Shown here one piece after another: positions 36,627 through 45,720 of a stretch of 64,000 nucleotides of DNA. Position 1 is the stretch's first letter. Each line of letters opens with the position of its first letter. Origin of the DNA: an uncultured Pelagibacteraceae bacterium (GTDB lineage: Bacteria; Pseudomonadota; Alphaproteobacteria; Pelagibacterales; Pelagibacteraceae); NCBI GenBank assembly GCA_902561585.1, contig CACEQK010000001.1:1-64000 (forward strand). The letters run 5' to 3'. Both the position numbers and the translations under genes were made by a program. The notes under the pieces were generated by a model. The model had not been told where the DNA came from. It saw only the letters and a program-made list of their open reading frames with translations, and searched no databases.

Positions 36627-38969
36627 TTATTCTGATAAGGATTTCTTTTTTCCAAATTTAAAATTTATATAACCGAATAAAATTAATAATATTAATGCAA
36701 AGGGGTAAACTATAGCTTTATTTGGTCTTTCTGGATTTTCAATTTTAAAATTACTAATGATATCACCCATTTGAATACCTGATTTTTTTGCCTCCCCTTT
36801 CCAATTTAATTTATCTACAGTGAGTAGATCATTCTGATCTACTAATGTCACTCCATATTCTTCTAAATTATAATCATTTTCAAATTTTCCTTTATCAATT
36901 ACGAATAATTTATATCTTTCTCCATATTCGGTCACTCGAGTAACCTTAATGTGAACTTCTTTTGAGGGATCGAAAGACAAATTTTGAATACTTTCTACTG
37001 AAAGTTTTTGTTCATTAAATTTCGGATAAAATTTACCTAATACAAAGTCTGGGGCTAAAAAAGATAAAGATATAATTAAGAAAGCTATAGTTTCATACCA
37101 TTTTAGTTTATTTATGAACCATTGTTGTGTGGCTGATGTAAAAACTAAAATACCAATTAGAGAAGTTACTATTACTAATAAAGCTTGCCAGATACTATCA
37201 ACACCAATTAATAAAAGCTCATGATTAAATAAAAAAACTATAGGTAAAATTCCTGTTCTTAAACTATACCAAATAGCTTGGAGTCCCGTTCTTAAAGGAT
37301 CTCCACCAGAAATTGCTGCTGCTGCATAAGACGCTAAACCAACAGGAGGAGTTACATCGGCCATCAATCCAAAATAAAATACAAATAAGTGAACAGCTAT
37401 TAACGGGAAAATAAAGCCCGAAGCATTTCCAACATCAACTAAAACTGTAGCCATTAGTGAAGCCACTACTACATAGTTAGCAGTTGTGGGTAGACCCATT
37501 CCTAGAAGCAAACAAAGAATAATAGTTAACAAAATTAATATAATTACATTATCTCTTGCTATTGTCTCGATGACTATAATTAAATTAGTACTTAATCCTG
37601 TTGAACCAACTGCACCTACTATTATACCTGCAGTAGCAATCGCAATTCCAACTCCCACCATGTTAATTGCTCCTTTTTGGAGCCCAACAATTGTTTGGTT
37701 CCACCATTCGATTAAGCCAGTTTTATAATTAGAGTTTTTAATTATACGATTTATCAAATTCACTAAGATCAAAGAAATGGTTGCGTAAAAAATTGAAAAA
37801 CCTGCTGTGTACCTCATGTAAACAAGTAAAAAAATTAGAACAAAAATTGGAATTAGAAAATGTAACCCAGATAAAAAAGTTCTCTTAAGATGTGGAACGT
37901 CTGCATCATCCATTCCTTTTAGCCCTAGTTTAAGAGCTTCTAGATGAGATATATAAAATAAAGCAATGTATGAAATGATAGCTGGTAAAAAAGCATGTTT
38001 AACAACTTCAAAATAAGTAACACCAATAAAACTTGCCATAACGAAAGCTGCAGCTCCCATAACTGGTGGCATGATTTGACCATTAACAGATGAAGAAACT
38101 TCAATGGCTCCTGCTTTTTCTTGAGAAAATCCAGTTTTTTTCATTATAGGAATTGTAAAAGTTCCGGTTGTAACAGTATTTGCAATTGAAGAACCTGATA
38201 TCATTCCTGTCATTCCTGATCCTAGAATTGCTGCTTTAGCTGGCCCTCCACGCATCTTGCCTACCATTGCGAAAGCTAAATCTAAAAAATATTTTCCTCC
38301 ACCTGCAGTTTCTAATAATGCTCCAAAAAGAACGAATAAAAATATAAAATCAACAGAAACACCTATAGGTATTCCAAAAATAGCTTCTTGATCAAACCAT
38401 TGGAAACCAACTAGTCTTTTAACAGATAGACCCCCATGAGAAATAATATCTGGAGCATATTTACCAAAATAAGAAAATAAAAGAAAACAGATTGCAATTA
38501 TTACCAGTGGTAATCCGATAGCTCTTCTTGTGGCCTCTAAAAGTATTAAAATACCTGTTGCCCCAATAATAAGCTCTACAGGAACTTTAAGTCCGAATAT
38601 CTCTTTAACTAAAAGTATCCCGCCCCTATTAACAAGATCATCATAAAAAAAATATATATAAAGACAACAGAATGCAGCGACAATACTTATTAGAATATCA
38701 AAAACTGATATTTTCTTTCCTCGTACAACAGGAAAGATTAAAAATGTAAGTGTGAGTGCGAAACCTAAATGTATTGCTCTAGCAGGTAAACCTTTGAACA
38801 TTCCAAAGTTAAACCAAAAAGGAAAAGGCGAAGCATACCAAAGTTGAAATAATGTCCAAATAATTGCTATTCCAAAAACTATTTTTAAATGGATGCCTGA
38901 TAAATTTCTAGTAGGAGAAATATCTTCTTGAATTTTGTCTTTAATCTTACTTTGAATAGTTTGATTCAT
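36627..38969 (-). CDS. TRAP transporter fused permease (4TM-12TM, TAXI type)
   Basis: This is the membrane component of a TAXI-type TRAP secondary transporter, with small (DctQ-like) and large (DctM-like) parts fused. Many hydrophobic segments are visible. Typical motifs are GGKYFLDLAFAMVGKMRGGPAKAAILGSGMTGMISGSSIANTV and MGLPTTANYVVVASLMA, then VTPPVGLASYAAAAISGGDP. The C-terminal part (SVESIQNLSFDPSKE...GDIISNFKIENPERPNKA) is a soluble DUF3394-like region closed by a final helix. At 780 residues it is complete. It lies downstream of the binding-protein gene with a terminator between them. The substrate is a small organic acid or amino acid, unknown. Confidence 0.95.
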   Translation of the reverse strand: MNQTIQSKIKDKIQEDISPTRNLSGIHLKIVFGIAIIWTLFQLWYASPFPFWFNFGMFKGLPARAIHLGFALTLTFLIFPVVRGKKISVFDILISIVAAFCCLYIYFFYDDLVNRGGILLVKEIFGLKVPVELIIGATGILILLEATRRAIGLPLVIIAICFLLFSYFGKYAPDIISHGGLSVKRLVGFQWFDQEAIFGIPIGVSVDFIFLFVLFGALLETAGGGKYFLDLAFAMVGKMRGGPAKAAILGSGMTGMISGSSIANTVTTGTFTIPIMKKTGFSQEKAGAIEVSSSVNGQIMPPVMGAAAFVMASFIGVTYFEVVKHAFLPAIISYIALFYISHLEALKLGLKGMDDADVPHLKRTFLSGLHFLIPIFVLIFLLVYMRYTAGFSIFYATISLILVNLINRIIKNSNYKTGLIEWWNQTIVGLQKGAINMVGVGIAIATAGIIVGAVGSTGLSTNLIIVIETIARDNVIILILLTIILCLLLGMGLPTTANYVVVASLMATVLVDVGNASGFIFPLIAVHLFVFYFGLMADVTPPVGLASYAAAAISGGDPLRTGLQAIWYSLRTGILPIVFLFNHELLLIGVDSIWQALLVIVTSLIGILVFTSATQQWFINKLKWYETIAFLIISLSFLAPDFVLGKFYPKFNEQKLSVESIQNLSFDPSKEVHIKVTRVTEYGERYKLFVIDKGKFENDYNLEEYGVTLVDQNDLLTVDKLNWKGEAKKSGIQMGDIISNFKIENPERPNKAIVYPFALILLILFGYINFKFGKKKSLSE

Positions 38970-39000
38970 CTTTTTTTAAGATACATTATTCTAAAAAAAA

Positions 39001-39028
39001 AGGCCCAAGAAATATTGGGCCTTTTTTA
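39001..39028 (-). terminator. Intrinsic terminator between TAXI binding protein and TRAP permease
   Basis: AGGCCCAA and TTGGGCCT pair perfectly around a six-base loop (GAAATA), flanked by T6 on the right and A8 on the left. It therefore works as a bidirectional intrinsic terminator. On the minus strand it falls after the binding-protein gene and before the permease, so partial termination would give more binding protein than permease. Confidence 0.85.
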
Positions 39029-39047
39029 ATTAGACTAAAAAGTTGAA

Positions 39048-40052
39048 TTACATTAATCCAGCTTCTTTGTAATACTTAATTGCACCTGGATGTAATGGAG
39101 CCGATAAACCATCAGCTATCATATTTTTCTTTTCCAGAGGTCCAAAAGCTGGGTGCTGAGCTCTGAAATCATCAAAGTTTTCCATTACCGCTTTTGTTAC
39201 TAAGTATACAAGTTCTTCAGAAACATCAGCGCTTGTAACAACTGTAGCTTTTACACCAAACGTTGTCGCATCTTTTTTCTGATTAGAATAAGTTCCTTTT
39301 GGAATTACAGCTTTTGCATAATAGTCAGCTCCATCAATTAAGCCTTGAACTGGCGCACCAGTTAAGTTGATTGGGCTAGCTTTTGCTTTACAAGTAGCTG
39401 CTTGCTCCATAGCGCCATTAGGAAATCCAACTGAATATCCGAATGCATCTATTTTGCCATCGCAAAGAGCTTTTACTTGTTCAGAAGAAGTAAGCTCAGT
39501 AGTTGCTTTGAACATACTCATGTCTGCTCCCATAGCTTTCATTAATTCTTCCATAGTTCCTCTTTGACCAGAACCAGGGTTACCAATGTTTACTGTTTTT
39601 CCTTTTAGGCCCTTGAAATTTTTAATTCCAGATTTTTTACTTGCCCAAATTTGGAAAGGTTCATTGTGAACAGAAAATACAGCTCTTAAATTACTAAACT
39701 GTTTTCCTTCCCATTTGCTTGAACCATTGTAAGCATGATACTGCCAGTCCGACTGAGCAACACCAAATTGAAACTCGCCATCTTTGATTTGTCCAATATT
39801 GTAGTTAGAACCACCTGTTGAAGGCGCAGTACATCTATAAGCTTTTGCTGTACCTTTTTTTCTACCGTGATCAGCGCTTATTGCTGACTTGTGTAACATT
39901 TTACATATAGCGTTACCTGTTTGGAAATATACTCCTGTTGGTCCGCCTGTTCCTATTGTAAAGAACTCTGCTGATTTTGCTATTGAAGTGAATGGGCTTG
40001 AAAAAGCTATCATTACTAGAACAGCTGAAATCATAGATATTATTTTTTTCAT
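39048..40052 (-). CDS. TAXI-family TRAP solute-binding protein
   Basis: This is the periplasmic substrate-binding protein of the TAXI-TRAP system. A signal peptide (MKKIISMISAVLVMIAFSS...KSA) precedes the TAXI core with FFTIGTGGPTGVYFQTGNAICKM, the signature for the family, and later LKGKTVNIGNPGSGQRGTMEELM. The length of 334 fits. The Shine-Dalgarno site is a clear GGGAG five to six bases before the ATG. The ligand is unknown; known TAXI proteins bind glutamate-like or other small acids. It is followed by a terminator and then the fused permease. Confidence 0.95.
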   Translation of the reverse strand: MKKIISMISAVLVMIAFSSPFTSIAKSAEFFTIGTGGPTGVYFQTGNAICKMLHKSAISADHGRKKGTAKAYRCTAPSTGGSNYNIGQIKDGEFQFGVAQSDWQYHAYNGSSKWEGKQFSNLRAVFSVHNEPFQIWASKKSGIKNFKGLKGKTVNIGNPGSGQRGTMEELMKAMGADMSMFKATTELTSSEQVKALCDGKIDAFGYSVGFPNGAMEQAATCKAKASPINLTGAPVQGLIDGADYYAKAVIPKGTYSNQKKDATTFGVKATVVTSADVSEELVYLVTKAVMENFDDFRAQHPAFGPLEKKNMIADGLSAPLHPGAIKYYKEAGLM

Positions 40053-40078
40053 GTGTTCTCCCTTTTGTTTATTATCGA

Positions 40079-40107
40079 ATTTAACTACGTTATTGTATCG
40101 AGGTCAA
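40079..40107 (-). promoter_or_regulatory. Candidate promoter of the TAXI-TRAP operon
   Basis: On the minus strand TTGACC, 17 bases, TTAAAT lies about 30 bases upstream of the TAXI start. It sits in the 63-base gap after the aminotransferase stop. Motif match only. Confidence 0.4.
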
Positions 40108-40115
40108 AGAGAATC

Positions 40116-41354
40116 TTATAAATTTTTAACCCAATTTGATAATTTTAAAACGCCTTCAACCACATTTGGTGCATACTTTCTAATCATCTCATTATCTATC
40201 ATCTTGCAATTTGATACATTTTTAAAAAATTCTACTCCGTCGAAATCGGTATAACTTAATCTCGTTAACATTTTTTTTGGCTTAAAACCAAAATCTGAAC
40301 CTGGTAACATCGCTACTCCTGTCTCATTTAAAATTGCATTACATAGTTTTGAAGATGTTTTATATTTTTTATTTTTAAATTCTGGCATTAAATAAAAAGC
40401 ACCTTGTGGAGGAGTGATTAAAACCTTATTTGATTTCAAATTATTGTAAACGTAGTTTCCAACAGCATTTAATATCGCTCTAACTTTTAGCTTATATTGA
40501 TCATGCTCGTGAGCGTATGCTTCAACAGATGCATATTGTGTTGGAGTGTTTACAGTAGAATAAGATTCGCTTGCAAGTGATTTTAAACTCTTTAAAAATT
40601 CAGTTAATTTTTTTGGAACAGCTAGAAAACCTAATCTCCAACCTCCTGCACCACACCATTTACTTAATCCACCTGTTATAAAAGTTAATTCAGGATAAAA
40701 TTTTGAAATTGAACTATAATCGTTAGTAAAAGTTAGGTCAGTATAAATTTCATCAGACAGAATCATGATTTTATATTTTTTTGCTACTTTAGCTAACTCT
40801 TCTAAATTTTTACAAACTGCTCCTGATGGATTGTTTGGCGAATTAAGAATTAAGATTAAATTTTTATTTTTTCCAACTGACTTGATTTTTTTTTCAAGTT
40901 CTTTTCCAGTAGGAAACCAATTATTTTCTCTTGTAGTCTCTAACCAGTGGACTTTATTTGAACCTATTTCTGCTTGTGGCTCATAAGAAACCCAACCAGG
41001 TGCAGGAATTATAATTTCCCCATTAAAAGCAATATGTATTAATAACATTGCTTCTTTCGAACCAGGTGTGATTAATATATTTTCTTTTGGGTAATCATTT
41101 CCTGTTCTTTTTGCTAAATAATTTGAAATATTCTCTCTTAGTTCAGGTAATCCTTGAATAGGTAAGTATTCTTTTCTATGAGCGTTTTTTTTTAAAGCCT
41201 CTACAATTTTTTCTGGAACTGGAAATGGAGATTGTCCAAAGCCGAATTGATATACTTTTTTTCCATTAGATATTAGTTCTTTGGACTTTTCATTAATTAC
41301 AAGTGTAGATGATTCTTTGAGTTTTAGAATTTTCTTTTTTACTTTAGATGACAT
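40116..41354 (-). CDS. PLP-dependent class I/II aminotransferase
   Basis: This is a fold-type I aminotransferase. Visible features are YLPIQGLPELRENISNYL near the N terminus, SPNNPSGAVCKNLEEL, the Asp/Tyr cofactor contact ILSDEIYTDL, and the Schiff-base Lys in TGGLSKWCGAGGWRLGF, with R late in the chain (TRLSYTDFDG) for the carboxylate. At 412 residues it is normal. It resembles aspartate/aromatic or methionine-type aminotransferases; the substrate cannot be assigned. It precedes the TAXI-TRAP genes on the same strand with a 63-base gap, and could process an imported amino acid, as inference. Confidence 0.9.
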   Translation of the reverse strand: MSSKVKKKILKLKESSTLVINEKSKELISNGKKVYQFGFGQSPFPVPEKIVEALKKNAHRKEYLPIQGLPELRENISNYLAKRTGNDYPKENILITPGSKEAMLLIHIAFNGEIIIPAPGWVSYEPQAEIGSNKVHWLETTRENNWFPTGKELEKKIKSVGKNKNLILILNSPNNPSGAVCKNLEELAKVAKKYKIMILSDEIYTDLTFTNDYSSISKFYPELTFITGGLSKWCGAGGWRLGFLAVPKKLTEFLKSLKSLASESYSTVNTPTQYASVEAYAHEHDQYKLKVRAILNAVGNYVYNNLKSNKVLITPPQGAFYLMPEFKNKKYKTSSKLCNAILNETGVAMLPGSDFGFKPKKMLTRLSYTDFDGVEFFKNVSNCKMIDNEMIRKYAPNVVEGVLKLSNWVKNL

Positions 41355-41422
41355 TTTTACTTTTAATTACCTATACGGGGACTGCCTATTACAAGTCAAA
41401 TCAATTGTGAAAATTAGAACAT

Positions 41423-41451
41423 TTGACAAAATGATTCGGTCATGTTTTAAT
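41423..41451 (+). promoter_or_regulatory. Sigma70-type promoter upstream of the SUV3-like helicase
   Basis: TTGACA, 17-base spacer, TTTAAT: a perfect -35 and five of six -10 bases at ideal spacing, about 60 bases before the helicase ATG. It probably drives helicase-TerB-fdxA-carD. Confidence 0.6.
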
Positions 41452-41510
41452 CTTATTTTGTTCTCAACATTGGTCTACATATAGTATAAATAAAATTTTC
41501 TAACACAAAA

Positions 41511-43976
41511 ATGAATAATCAGTCTCAAAGAATACTTGCTTTACTAGGGCCTACAAATACAGGCAAAACTCATATTGCGATAGAAAAAATGCTTGAATTT
41601 GAGTCAGGAATCTTTGGCCTGCCCTTGAGACTTTTAGCAAGAGAAGTTTATGACAAATGCGTAAACAAAGTAGGATTAGAAAAAGTTGCTCTAATAACAG
41701 GTGAGGAAAAAATAATACCAAGCACTGCAAATTATTTCATTTGTACCGTTGAGTCTATGCCAAAAAACAAAGAAGTTGATTTTATAGCAATAGATGAAAT
41801 TCAAATGTGTGCTGATAGAGAACGTGGCCATATTTTTACTGAGAGAATGCTAGAGTCTAGAGGAACAAAATTGACAATGTTCTTAGGTTCACAAGTAATG
41901 GCAAATATAATTGATGAGCTAGTTGAAGGTGTGGAATTTGAAAATAAGGAAAGGTTTTCAAAATTAAGCTACTCGGGAATTAAAAAGATATCTCGTTTGG
42001 ATCGTAAAGTTGCAATCATAGCTTTTTCAATTGAGGAAGTTTATGCAATTGCAGAATTAGTAAGAAGACAAAAAGGGGGAGCTGCAGTGATTATGGGCTC
42101 TTTGAGCCCAAAAACTAGAAACTCACAAGTAGGATTGTATCAATCTGGAGACGTAGATTACTTAATTGCAACAGATGCAATTGGTATGGGTTTAAATATG
42201 GATATAAACGAGATCTATTTCTCTAATTTAAAAAAATTTGATGGCAAAAAAACTAGACGACTCAATCTAATTGAAATGTCTCAAATTGCTGGCCGTGCAG
42301 GAAGATACAAAAATGATGGTGGGTTTGGCACAACAGGTGACTGTGAGACTTTGAATTCGGATGAAATAGAAAAAATAGAAAAACACCAATTACCAGATAC
42401 GAAATCAATTTATTGGAGAAACTCAAGCCTTAATTTTAGTAACCCAGAAAAGCTTATTGCTTCGCTTGAACTTAGGCCCAATAAAAAAAATCTAATAAGG
42501 ACAAACGATTCACTCGATGAAAGTGTACTAAGATTTTTTCTTAAAAAAGGAGCAAACAATATAATTTATCACAAAAATCTAGAACTTCTTTGGGAATGTT
42601 GTCAGATACCTGATTTTGAAAAAAAAGCTTACGGTCAACATATTAATATTATTGATAAAGTGTTCCAATTTCTTTCTACAAGAAAAAAAAGAATACCAAG
42701 TATTTTTATGAGAGATCAACTGAAAGGTCTTGAAAAAGATCATGGGAATGTAGATTTATTATCTCACAGACTATCAAATGTAAGAACCTGGTCATATGTT
42801 GCCAATAAAAAAAATTGGGTAGAAAATTCAGATTATTGGATTCAGCTTACAAAAAGTATCGAAGATAAACTTTCAGATAAATTGCATGATGAGCTAACTA
42901 AAAGTTTTATTGATAAAAAAATTAGTATTCTCTCACGTAGTCTTAAACAAGATTTAGTCCTGAATACTGAGATCAATGAAGATAATAAAATCTATATAGA
43001 TGGACAGCTAATTGGTGAATTAAAAGGATTAAAATTTTTAATAGAGGTAACATCAAAAACTTTGGATACAGATATAAAATCAATTAAAAAAGCGGCAAGA
43101 AAAGGTATTGAAAAAGAATTAATAAAAAGAGTTGAAAATATTTTAGGTAATTCAGAATTATTAGTTAATAATGAAAATAAAATAATATGGAAAAATAATC
43201 CAATTGCTCGATTAAAAAAGGGTAGTAACTATTTAAATCCAGAGTTTGATATAATTGCTGACGACTCTTTAAACGAGGCATCTAAAATAAAACTAACTAA
43301 TTTTTTAGCAAAATGGTTAAAGAATTATACAAACGACATTTTGGGAGACTTAATTAAACTTACTAAACATAAAATTAATAACCAATATCTAAGAGGTTTA
43401 GTATTTCAGCTTTATGAGAAAAATGGAGTAGTTAAACGGAATGAAGTTGATAAAATTGTAAAGTTAATTCCAGCTGAAGAAAGAAAAAAATTATGGGGAA
43501 TGGGAATTAAAATAGGAAGATATCATATTTACTTACCTAAAATGTTAAAACCAAAAGCAGTAGAATTTAGAATAAGTTTATGGAATTTATTTCACAATTT
43601 ATCTGGTAAAAATTCTATTCCTAAATCAGGATTAAATTTTTTGGTCGATGCAAAATTAGAAAAAAACTTTTTATTGCTTTGTGGTTTTGAAAAATTTAGA
43701 GATTTTTTTATTAGAATTGATATTTTAGAGAAGTTATTTATTAAAATAATAGACAGTACAAAAGATAAGAAGTTTAAAATAGACGCAAGCATGATGAATT
43801 TATTGGGCTGTTCAAAAGAAAATTTCTTTAAATTAATGAATTATATGAATTATAAAAAGGATAAAGAGGAAGATACATACATTTTTAAAGGTGAAAAGAA
43901 GAAAAAAAAGAAATTATTTACATTTGACAATAAAGAGAATCCATTTAATAAACTTCGTATTTTAAATATTAAATAA
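41511..43976 (+). CDS. SUV3-like DExH RNA helicase
   Basis: This superfamily 2 helicase resembles mitochondrial SUV3, part of RNA degradation. Motif I is GPTNTGKTH, followed by GLPLRLLAREVYDK; motif II is AIDEIQMCADRERG. Later helicase-C motifs are GSLSPKTRNSQ, ATDAIGMGLNMDI and QIAGRAGRYKNDGGFG. The C-terminal 400 residues are a Lys-rich alphaproteobacterial extension of unclear role. At 821 residues it is complete. It is the first of four tightly spaced plus-strand genes ending with a CarD-like regulator. RNA targets are unknown; the likeness to SUV3 fits alphaproteobacterial ancestry of mitochondria. Confidence 0.92.
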   Translation: MNNQSQRILALLGPTNTGKTHIAIEKMLEFESGIFGLPLRLLAREVYDKCVNKVGLEKVALITGEEKIIPSTANYFICTVESMPKNKEVDFIAIDEIQMCADRERGHIFTERMLESRGTKLTMFLGSQVMANIIDELVEGVEFENKERFSKLSYSGIKKISRLDRKVAIIAFSIEEVYAIAELVRRQKGGAAVIMGSLSPKTRNSQVGLYQSGDVDYLIATDAIGMGLNMDINEIYFSNLKKFDGKKTRRLNLIEMSQIAGRAGRYKNDGGFGTTGDCETLNSDEIEKIEKHQLPDTKSIYWRNSSLNFSNPEKLIASLELRPNKKNLIRTNDSLDESVLRFFLKKGANNIIYHKNLELLWECCQIPDFEKKAYGQHINIIDKVFQFLSTRKKRIPSIFMRDQLKGLEKDHGNVDLLSHRLSNVRTWSYVANKKNWVENSDYWIQLTKSIEDKLSDKLHDELTKSFIDKKISILSRSLKQDLVLNTEINEDNKIYIDGQLIGELKGLKFLIEVTSKTLDTDIKSIKKAARKGIEKELIKRVENILGNSELLVNNENKIIWKNNPIARLKKGSNYLNPEFDIIADDSLNEASKIKLTNFLAKWLKNYTNDILGDLIKLTKHKINNQYLRGLVFQLYEKNGVVKRNEVDKIVKLIPAEERKKLWGMGIKIGRYHIYLPKMLKPKAVEFRISLWNLFHNLSGKNSIPKSGLNFLVDAKLEKNFLLLCGFEKFRDFFIRIDILEKLFIKIIDSTKDKKFKIDASMMNLLGCSKENFFKLMNYMNYKKDKEEDTYIFKGEKKKKKKLFTFDNKENPFNKLRILNIK

Positions 43977-43979
43977 ATC

Positions 43980-44366
43980 ATGGTTAAGCTTGATAAGGAA
44001 AGTGTAATTGGTATATCAGCATTATTAGTGCATGCTGCTAATATTGATGAGAATTATTCAGACCATGAAAAGGAGCTTGTTAAAGAATTTATAAAATCTT
44101 ATCTTAAAGATGAAAATTCAGATGAAATTTTAAAGAAAGCTGAAGAAATTGAAAAAAACTCAAATCAATTACTTAATTACACAAATATTATAAAACAAAA
44201 TTCATTAGAGATAAAAAAGGATATTATTGAACATCTTTGGAAAGTATTAATATCTGATAATACTGTCGATCAATATGAATCTAATTTAATGAGACGGATT
44301 TGTGGACTCATATATTTTTCAGATAAAGAATGTGCTGAAATTAAACTCAAGTTACAAAATTCATAA
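43980..44366 (+). CDS. TerB-like small helical protein
   Basis: This 128-residue all-alpha protein resembles the TerB/DUF533-type family (tellurite-resistance TerB fold). It shows [23 protein letters not shown] with acidic residues that in TerB bind metal, and the repeat-like [20 protein letters not shown] in the second half. It starts three bases after the helicase and overlaps fdxA by one base. Its biochemical function is unknown. The assignment rests on the pattern of paired acidic helices and is moderately secure. Confidence 0.7.
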   Translation: MVKLDKESVIGISALLVHAANIDENYSDHEKELVKEFIKSYLKDENSDEILKKAEEIEKNSNQLLNYTNIIKQNSLEIKKDIIEHLWKVLISDNTVDQYESNLMRRICGLIYFSDKECAEIKLKLQNS

Positions 44367-44707
44367 TGACATATATTGTAAAAGATGAATGTATAAAATG
44401 TAAGCTGACCGACTGTGTTGAGGTTTGTCCAGTAGACTGTTTTTATGAAGGTGAAAACATGCTGGTGATCAATCCAGATGAGTGTATTGACTGTGGAGTT
44501 TGCGAACCAGAATGTCCAATAGATGCTATAAAGGCTGATACTGATGAAAGCGTCAAAGGAATGGAAAAATGGTTATTGCTTAATAAAAAGTTTTCTGCAT
44601 TATGGCCTAATATTTCAAAAAAAAAAGAACCAATGGCCGAACATGAAAAATTTAGAGAGATTAAAAATAAATACGATAAGCATTTCTCTGAAAAACCTGG
44701 AAAATAA
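44366..44707 (+). CDS. fdxA: 7Fe-type ferredoxin FdxA
   Basis: This is a small electron carrier of the FdxA family, common in Alphaproteobacteria. The first cluster region is [18 protein letters not shown] and the second [17 protein letters not shown]. The spacing suggests one 3Fe-4S and one 4Fe-4S centre. The C-terminal tail, 50 residues after the clusters, is typical for FdxA. At 113 residues it is complete. It overlaps the TerB-like gene (TAATG) and is followed five bases later by a CarD-like regulator, an arrangement seen in other Alphaproteobacteria. Confidence 0.95.
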   Translation: MTYIVKDECIKCKLTDCVEVCPVDCFYEGENMLVINPDECIDCGVCEPECPIDAIKADTDESVKGMEKWLLLNKKFSALWPNISKKKEPMAEHEKFREIKNKYDKHFSEKPGK

Positions 44708-44712
44708 AAAAT

Positions 44713-45384
44713 ATGCCTAAAAAGAAAAAAGTAAAGAAAACAAAAAAAACAAAAAAAGTAAAAAAAGTAAAAACTAGAAATTCTGTTAAATCTGTAGCCA
44801 AACCAATAGAGAAAAAAAACAATATTCCTGGACAAGATGAAAAACCAGAGATTAAAAAAATTAAAAAACAACCTACAGAAAAACGTATTTATAATTTAAA
44901 AGATTTTGTTGTGTATCCGAAGCATGGTGTGGGTAAAATCACAGCTATTGAAAAAGCTAAAATTGGAGAAATTGATATTCAATTTTATAAAATATTAGTT
45001 GAAAAAGAAAAATTAACTTTAACTGTTCCTATAAACCAACAGTCAAAGTTAAGACCGATATCCTCTATCAATCAAATCAATAAATGTATTTCTATTTTAA
45101 AGACAAAACCAAAAATAAAAAGGACTATGTGGAGTAGACGTGCTCAAGAGTATGACCAAAAAATCAACTCGGGTAAAATTTATGAGTTAGCTGAAGTGGT
45201 AAAAGATCTAAATAAGAACACAGATATTATAGCTGATCAGTCTTACTCTGAGAGGCAATTATTTGAAAAAGCTTACGATAGGCTTAAATCTGAGTTTGAG
45301 GCAGTTCTAAAAACAAGTCCTGAGGAAGTTCAAAAGAAAATGGATAAAGCTCTAGGTAGAACAAATATTTTAGAGAGTGCATAA
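44713..45384 (+). CDS. CarD/CdnL-type transcription regulator with Lys-rich N-terminal tail
   Basis: This is a CarD_CdnL_TRCF-family protein that binds RNA polymerase beta and stabilises open promoter complexes. The RNAP-interacting domain is at residues about 58-118 (YNLKDFVVYPKHGVGKITAIE, then TVPINQQSKLRPI), followed by a helical DNA-binding domain with MWSRRAQEYDQKINSG and SYSERQLFEKAYDRL. Residues 1-25 form an unusual poly-lysine tail (MPKKKKVKKTKKTKKVKK). At 223 residues it is longer than typical CarD because of this tail. The gene ends at a strong terminator shared with a convergent Lys/Arg-rich peptide gene. Confidence 0.92.
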   Translation: MPKKKKVKKTKKTKKVKKVKTRNSVKSVAKPIEKKNNIPGQDEKPEIKKIKKQPTEKRIYNLKDFVVYPKHGVGKITAIEKAKIGEIDIQFYKILVEKEKLTLTVPINQQSKLRPISSINQINKCISILKTKPKIKRTMWSRRAQEYDQKINSGKIYELAEVVKDLNKNTDIIADQSYSERQLFEKAYDRLKSEFEAVLKTSPEEVQKKMDKALGRTNILESA

Positions 45385-45388
45385 TAAA

Positions 45389-45422
45389 AAACGCCCTCTT
45401 TAAAAAAATAAAAAGGGCGTTT
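45389..45422. terminator. Bidirectional intrinsic terminator after carD-like gene
   Basis: AAACGCCCT and AGGGCGTTT pair perfectly around a 16-base A/T loop. The stem lies between the convergent CarD-like gene and the 24-residue basic peptide gene. The A/T arms give short T runs on both strands. Confidence 0.75.
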
Positions 45423-45436
45423 AGTTAAAGAGAAAA

Positions 45437-45511
45437 CTATCTTTTTCTTCTTCTTTTTTTAGCTTTTTTCTTTTTAGTTTTCTTTTTAGCTTTTTTTCTT
45501 CTTTTAGCCAT
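45437..45511 (-). CDS. 24-residue Lys/Arg-rich peptide
   Basis: This gene is not on the ORF track. The minus-strand frame begins MAKRRKKAKKKTKKKK and ends KRRRKR then TAG. Nineteen of 24 residues are Lys or Arg, and the others are Met, Ala and Thr. A good Shine-Dalgarno GGGAG lies five bases before the ATG, and a strong terminator follows, so it has the outline of a real monocistronic gene. It could be a nucleic-acid-binding histone-tail-like or ribosome-associated peptide. Alternative: a chance run in purine-rich DNA, though the RBS and terminator argue otherwise. Confidence 0.6.
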   Translation of the reverse strand: MAKRRKKAKKKTKKKKAKKRRRKR

Positions 45512-45720
45512 CTTTTCTCCCTTGTTTTAAAACAAATCTTAATGATTCGTTTGTTATTTAAACATTAATTAATAAAAGATTCATGTCAAACATAAATTAT
45601 TTTATAAAATTGATTCAAAATTAATTTTTTTTATATTAATTTTTAATTTTTTAAATATTTTAAAAAAGTTAGCAATATCAATGTTTTTTTAAGCAATTTA
45701 TTTTAATTTTTTTTATAAAA

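Noticed and set aside
44443-44871. 142-aa minus-strand ORF rich in Phe
   Set aside because: It is the antisense of fdxA and the poly-lysine start of the CarD-like gene; Phe runs come from complementing Lys codons.
45522-45720. Very AT-rich stretch between the basic peptide gene and the acyl-CoA synthetase
   Set aside because: Only poly-A/T tracts are visible; I found no repeat array, hairpin with GC content or open frame with a ribosome site.
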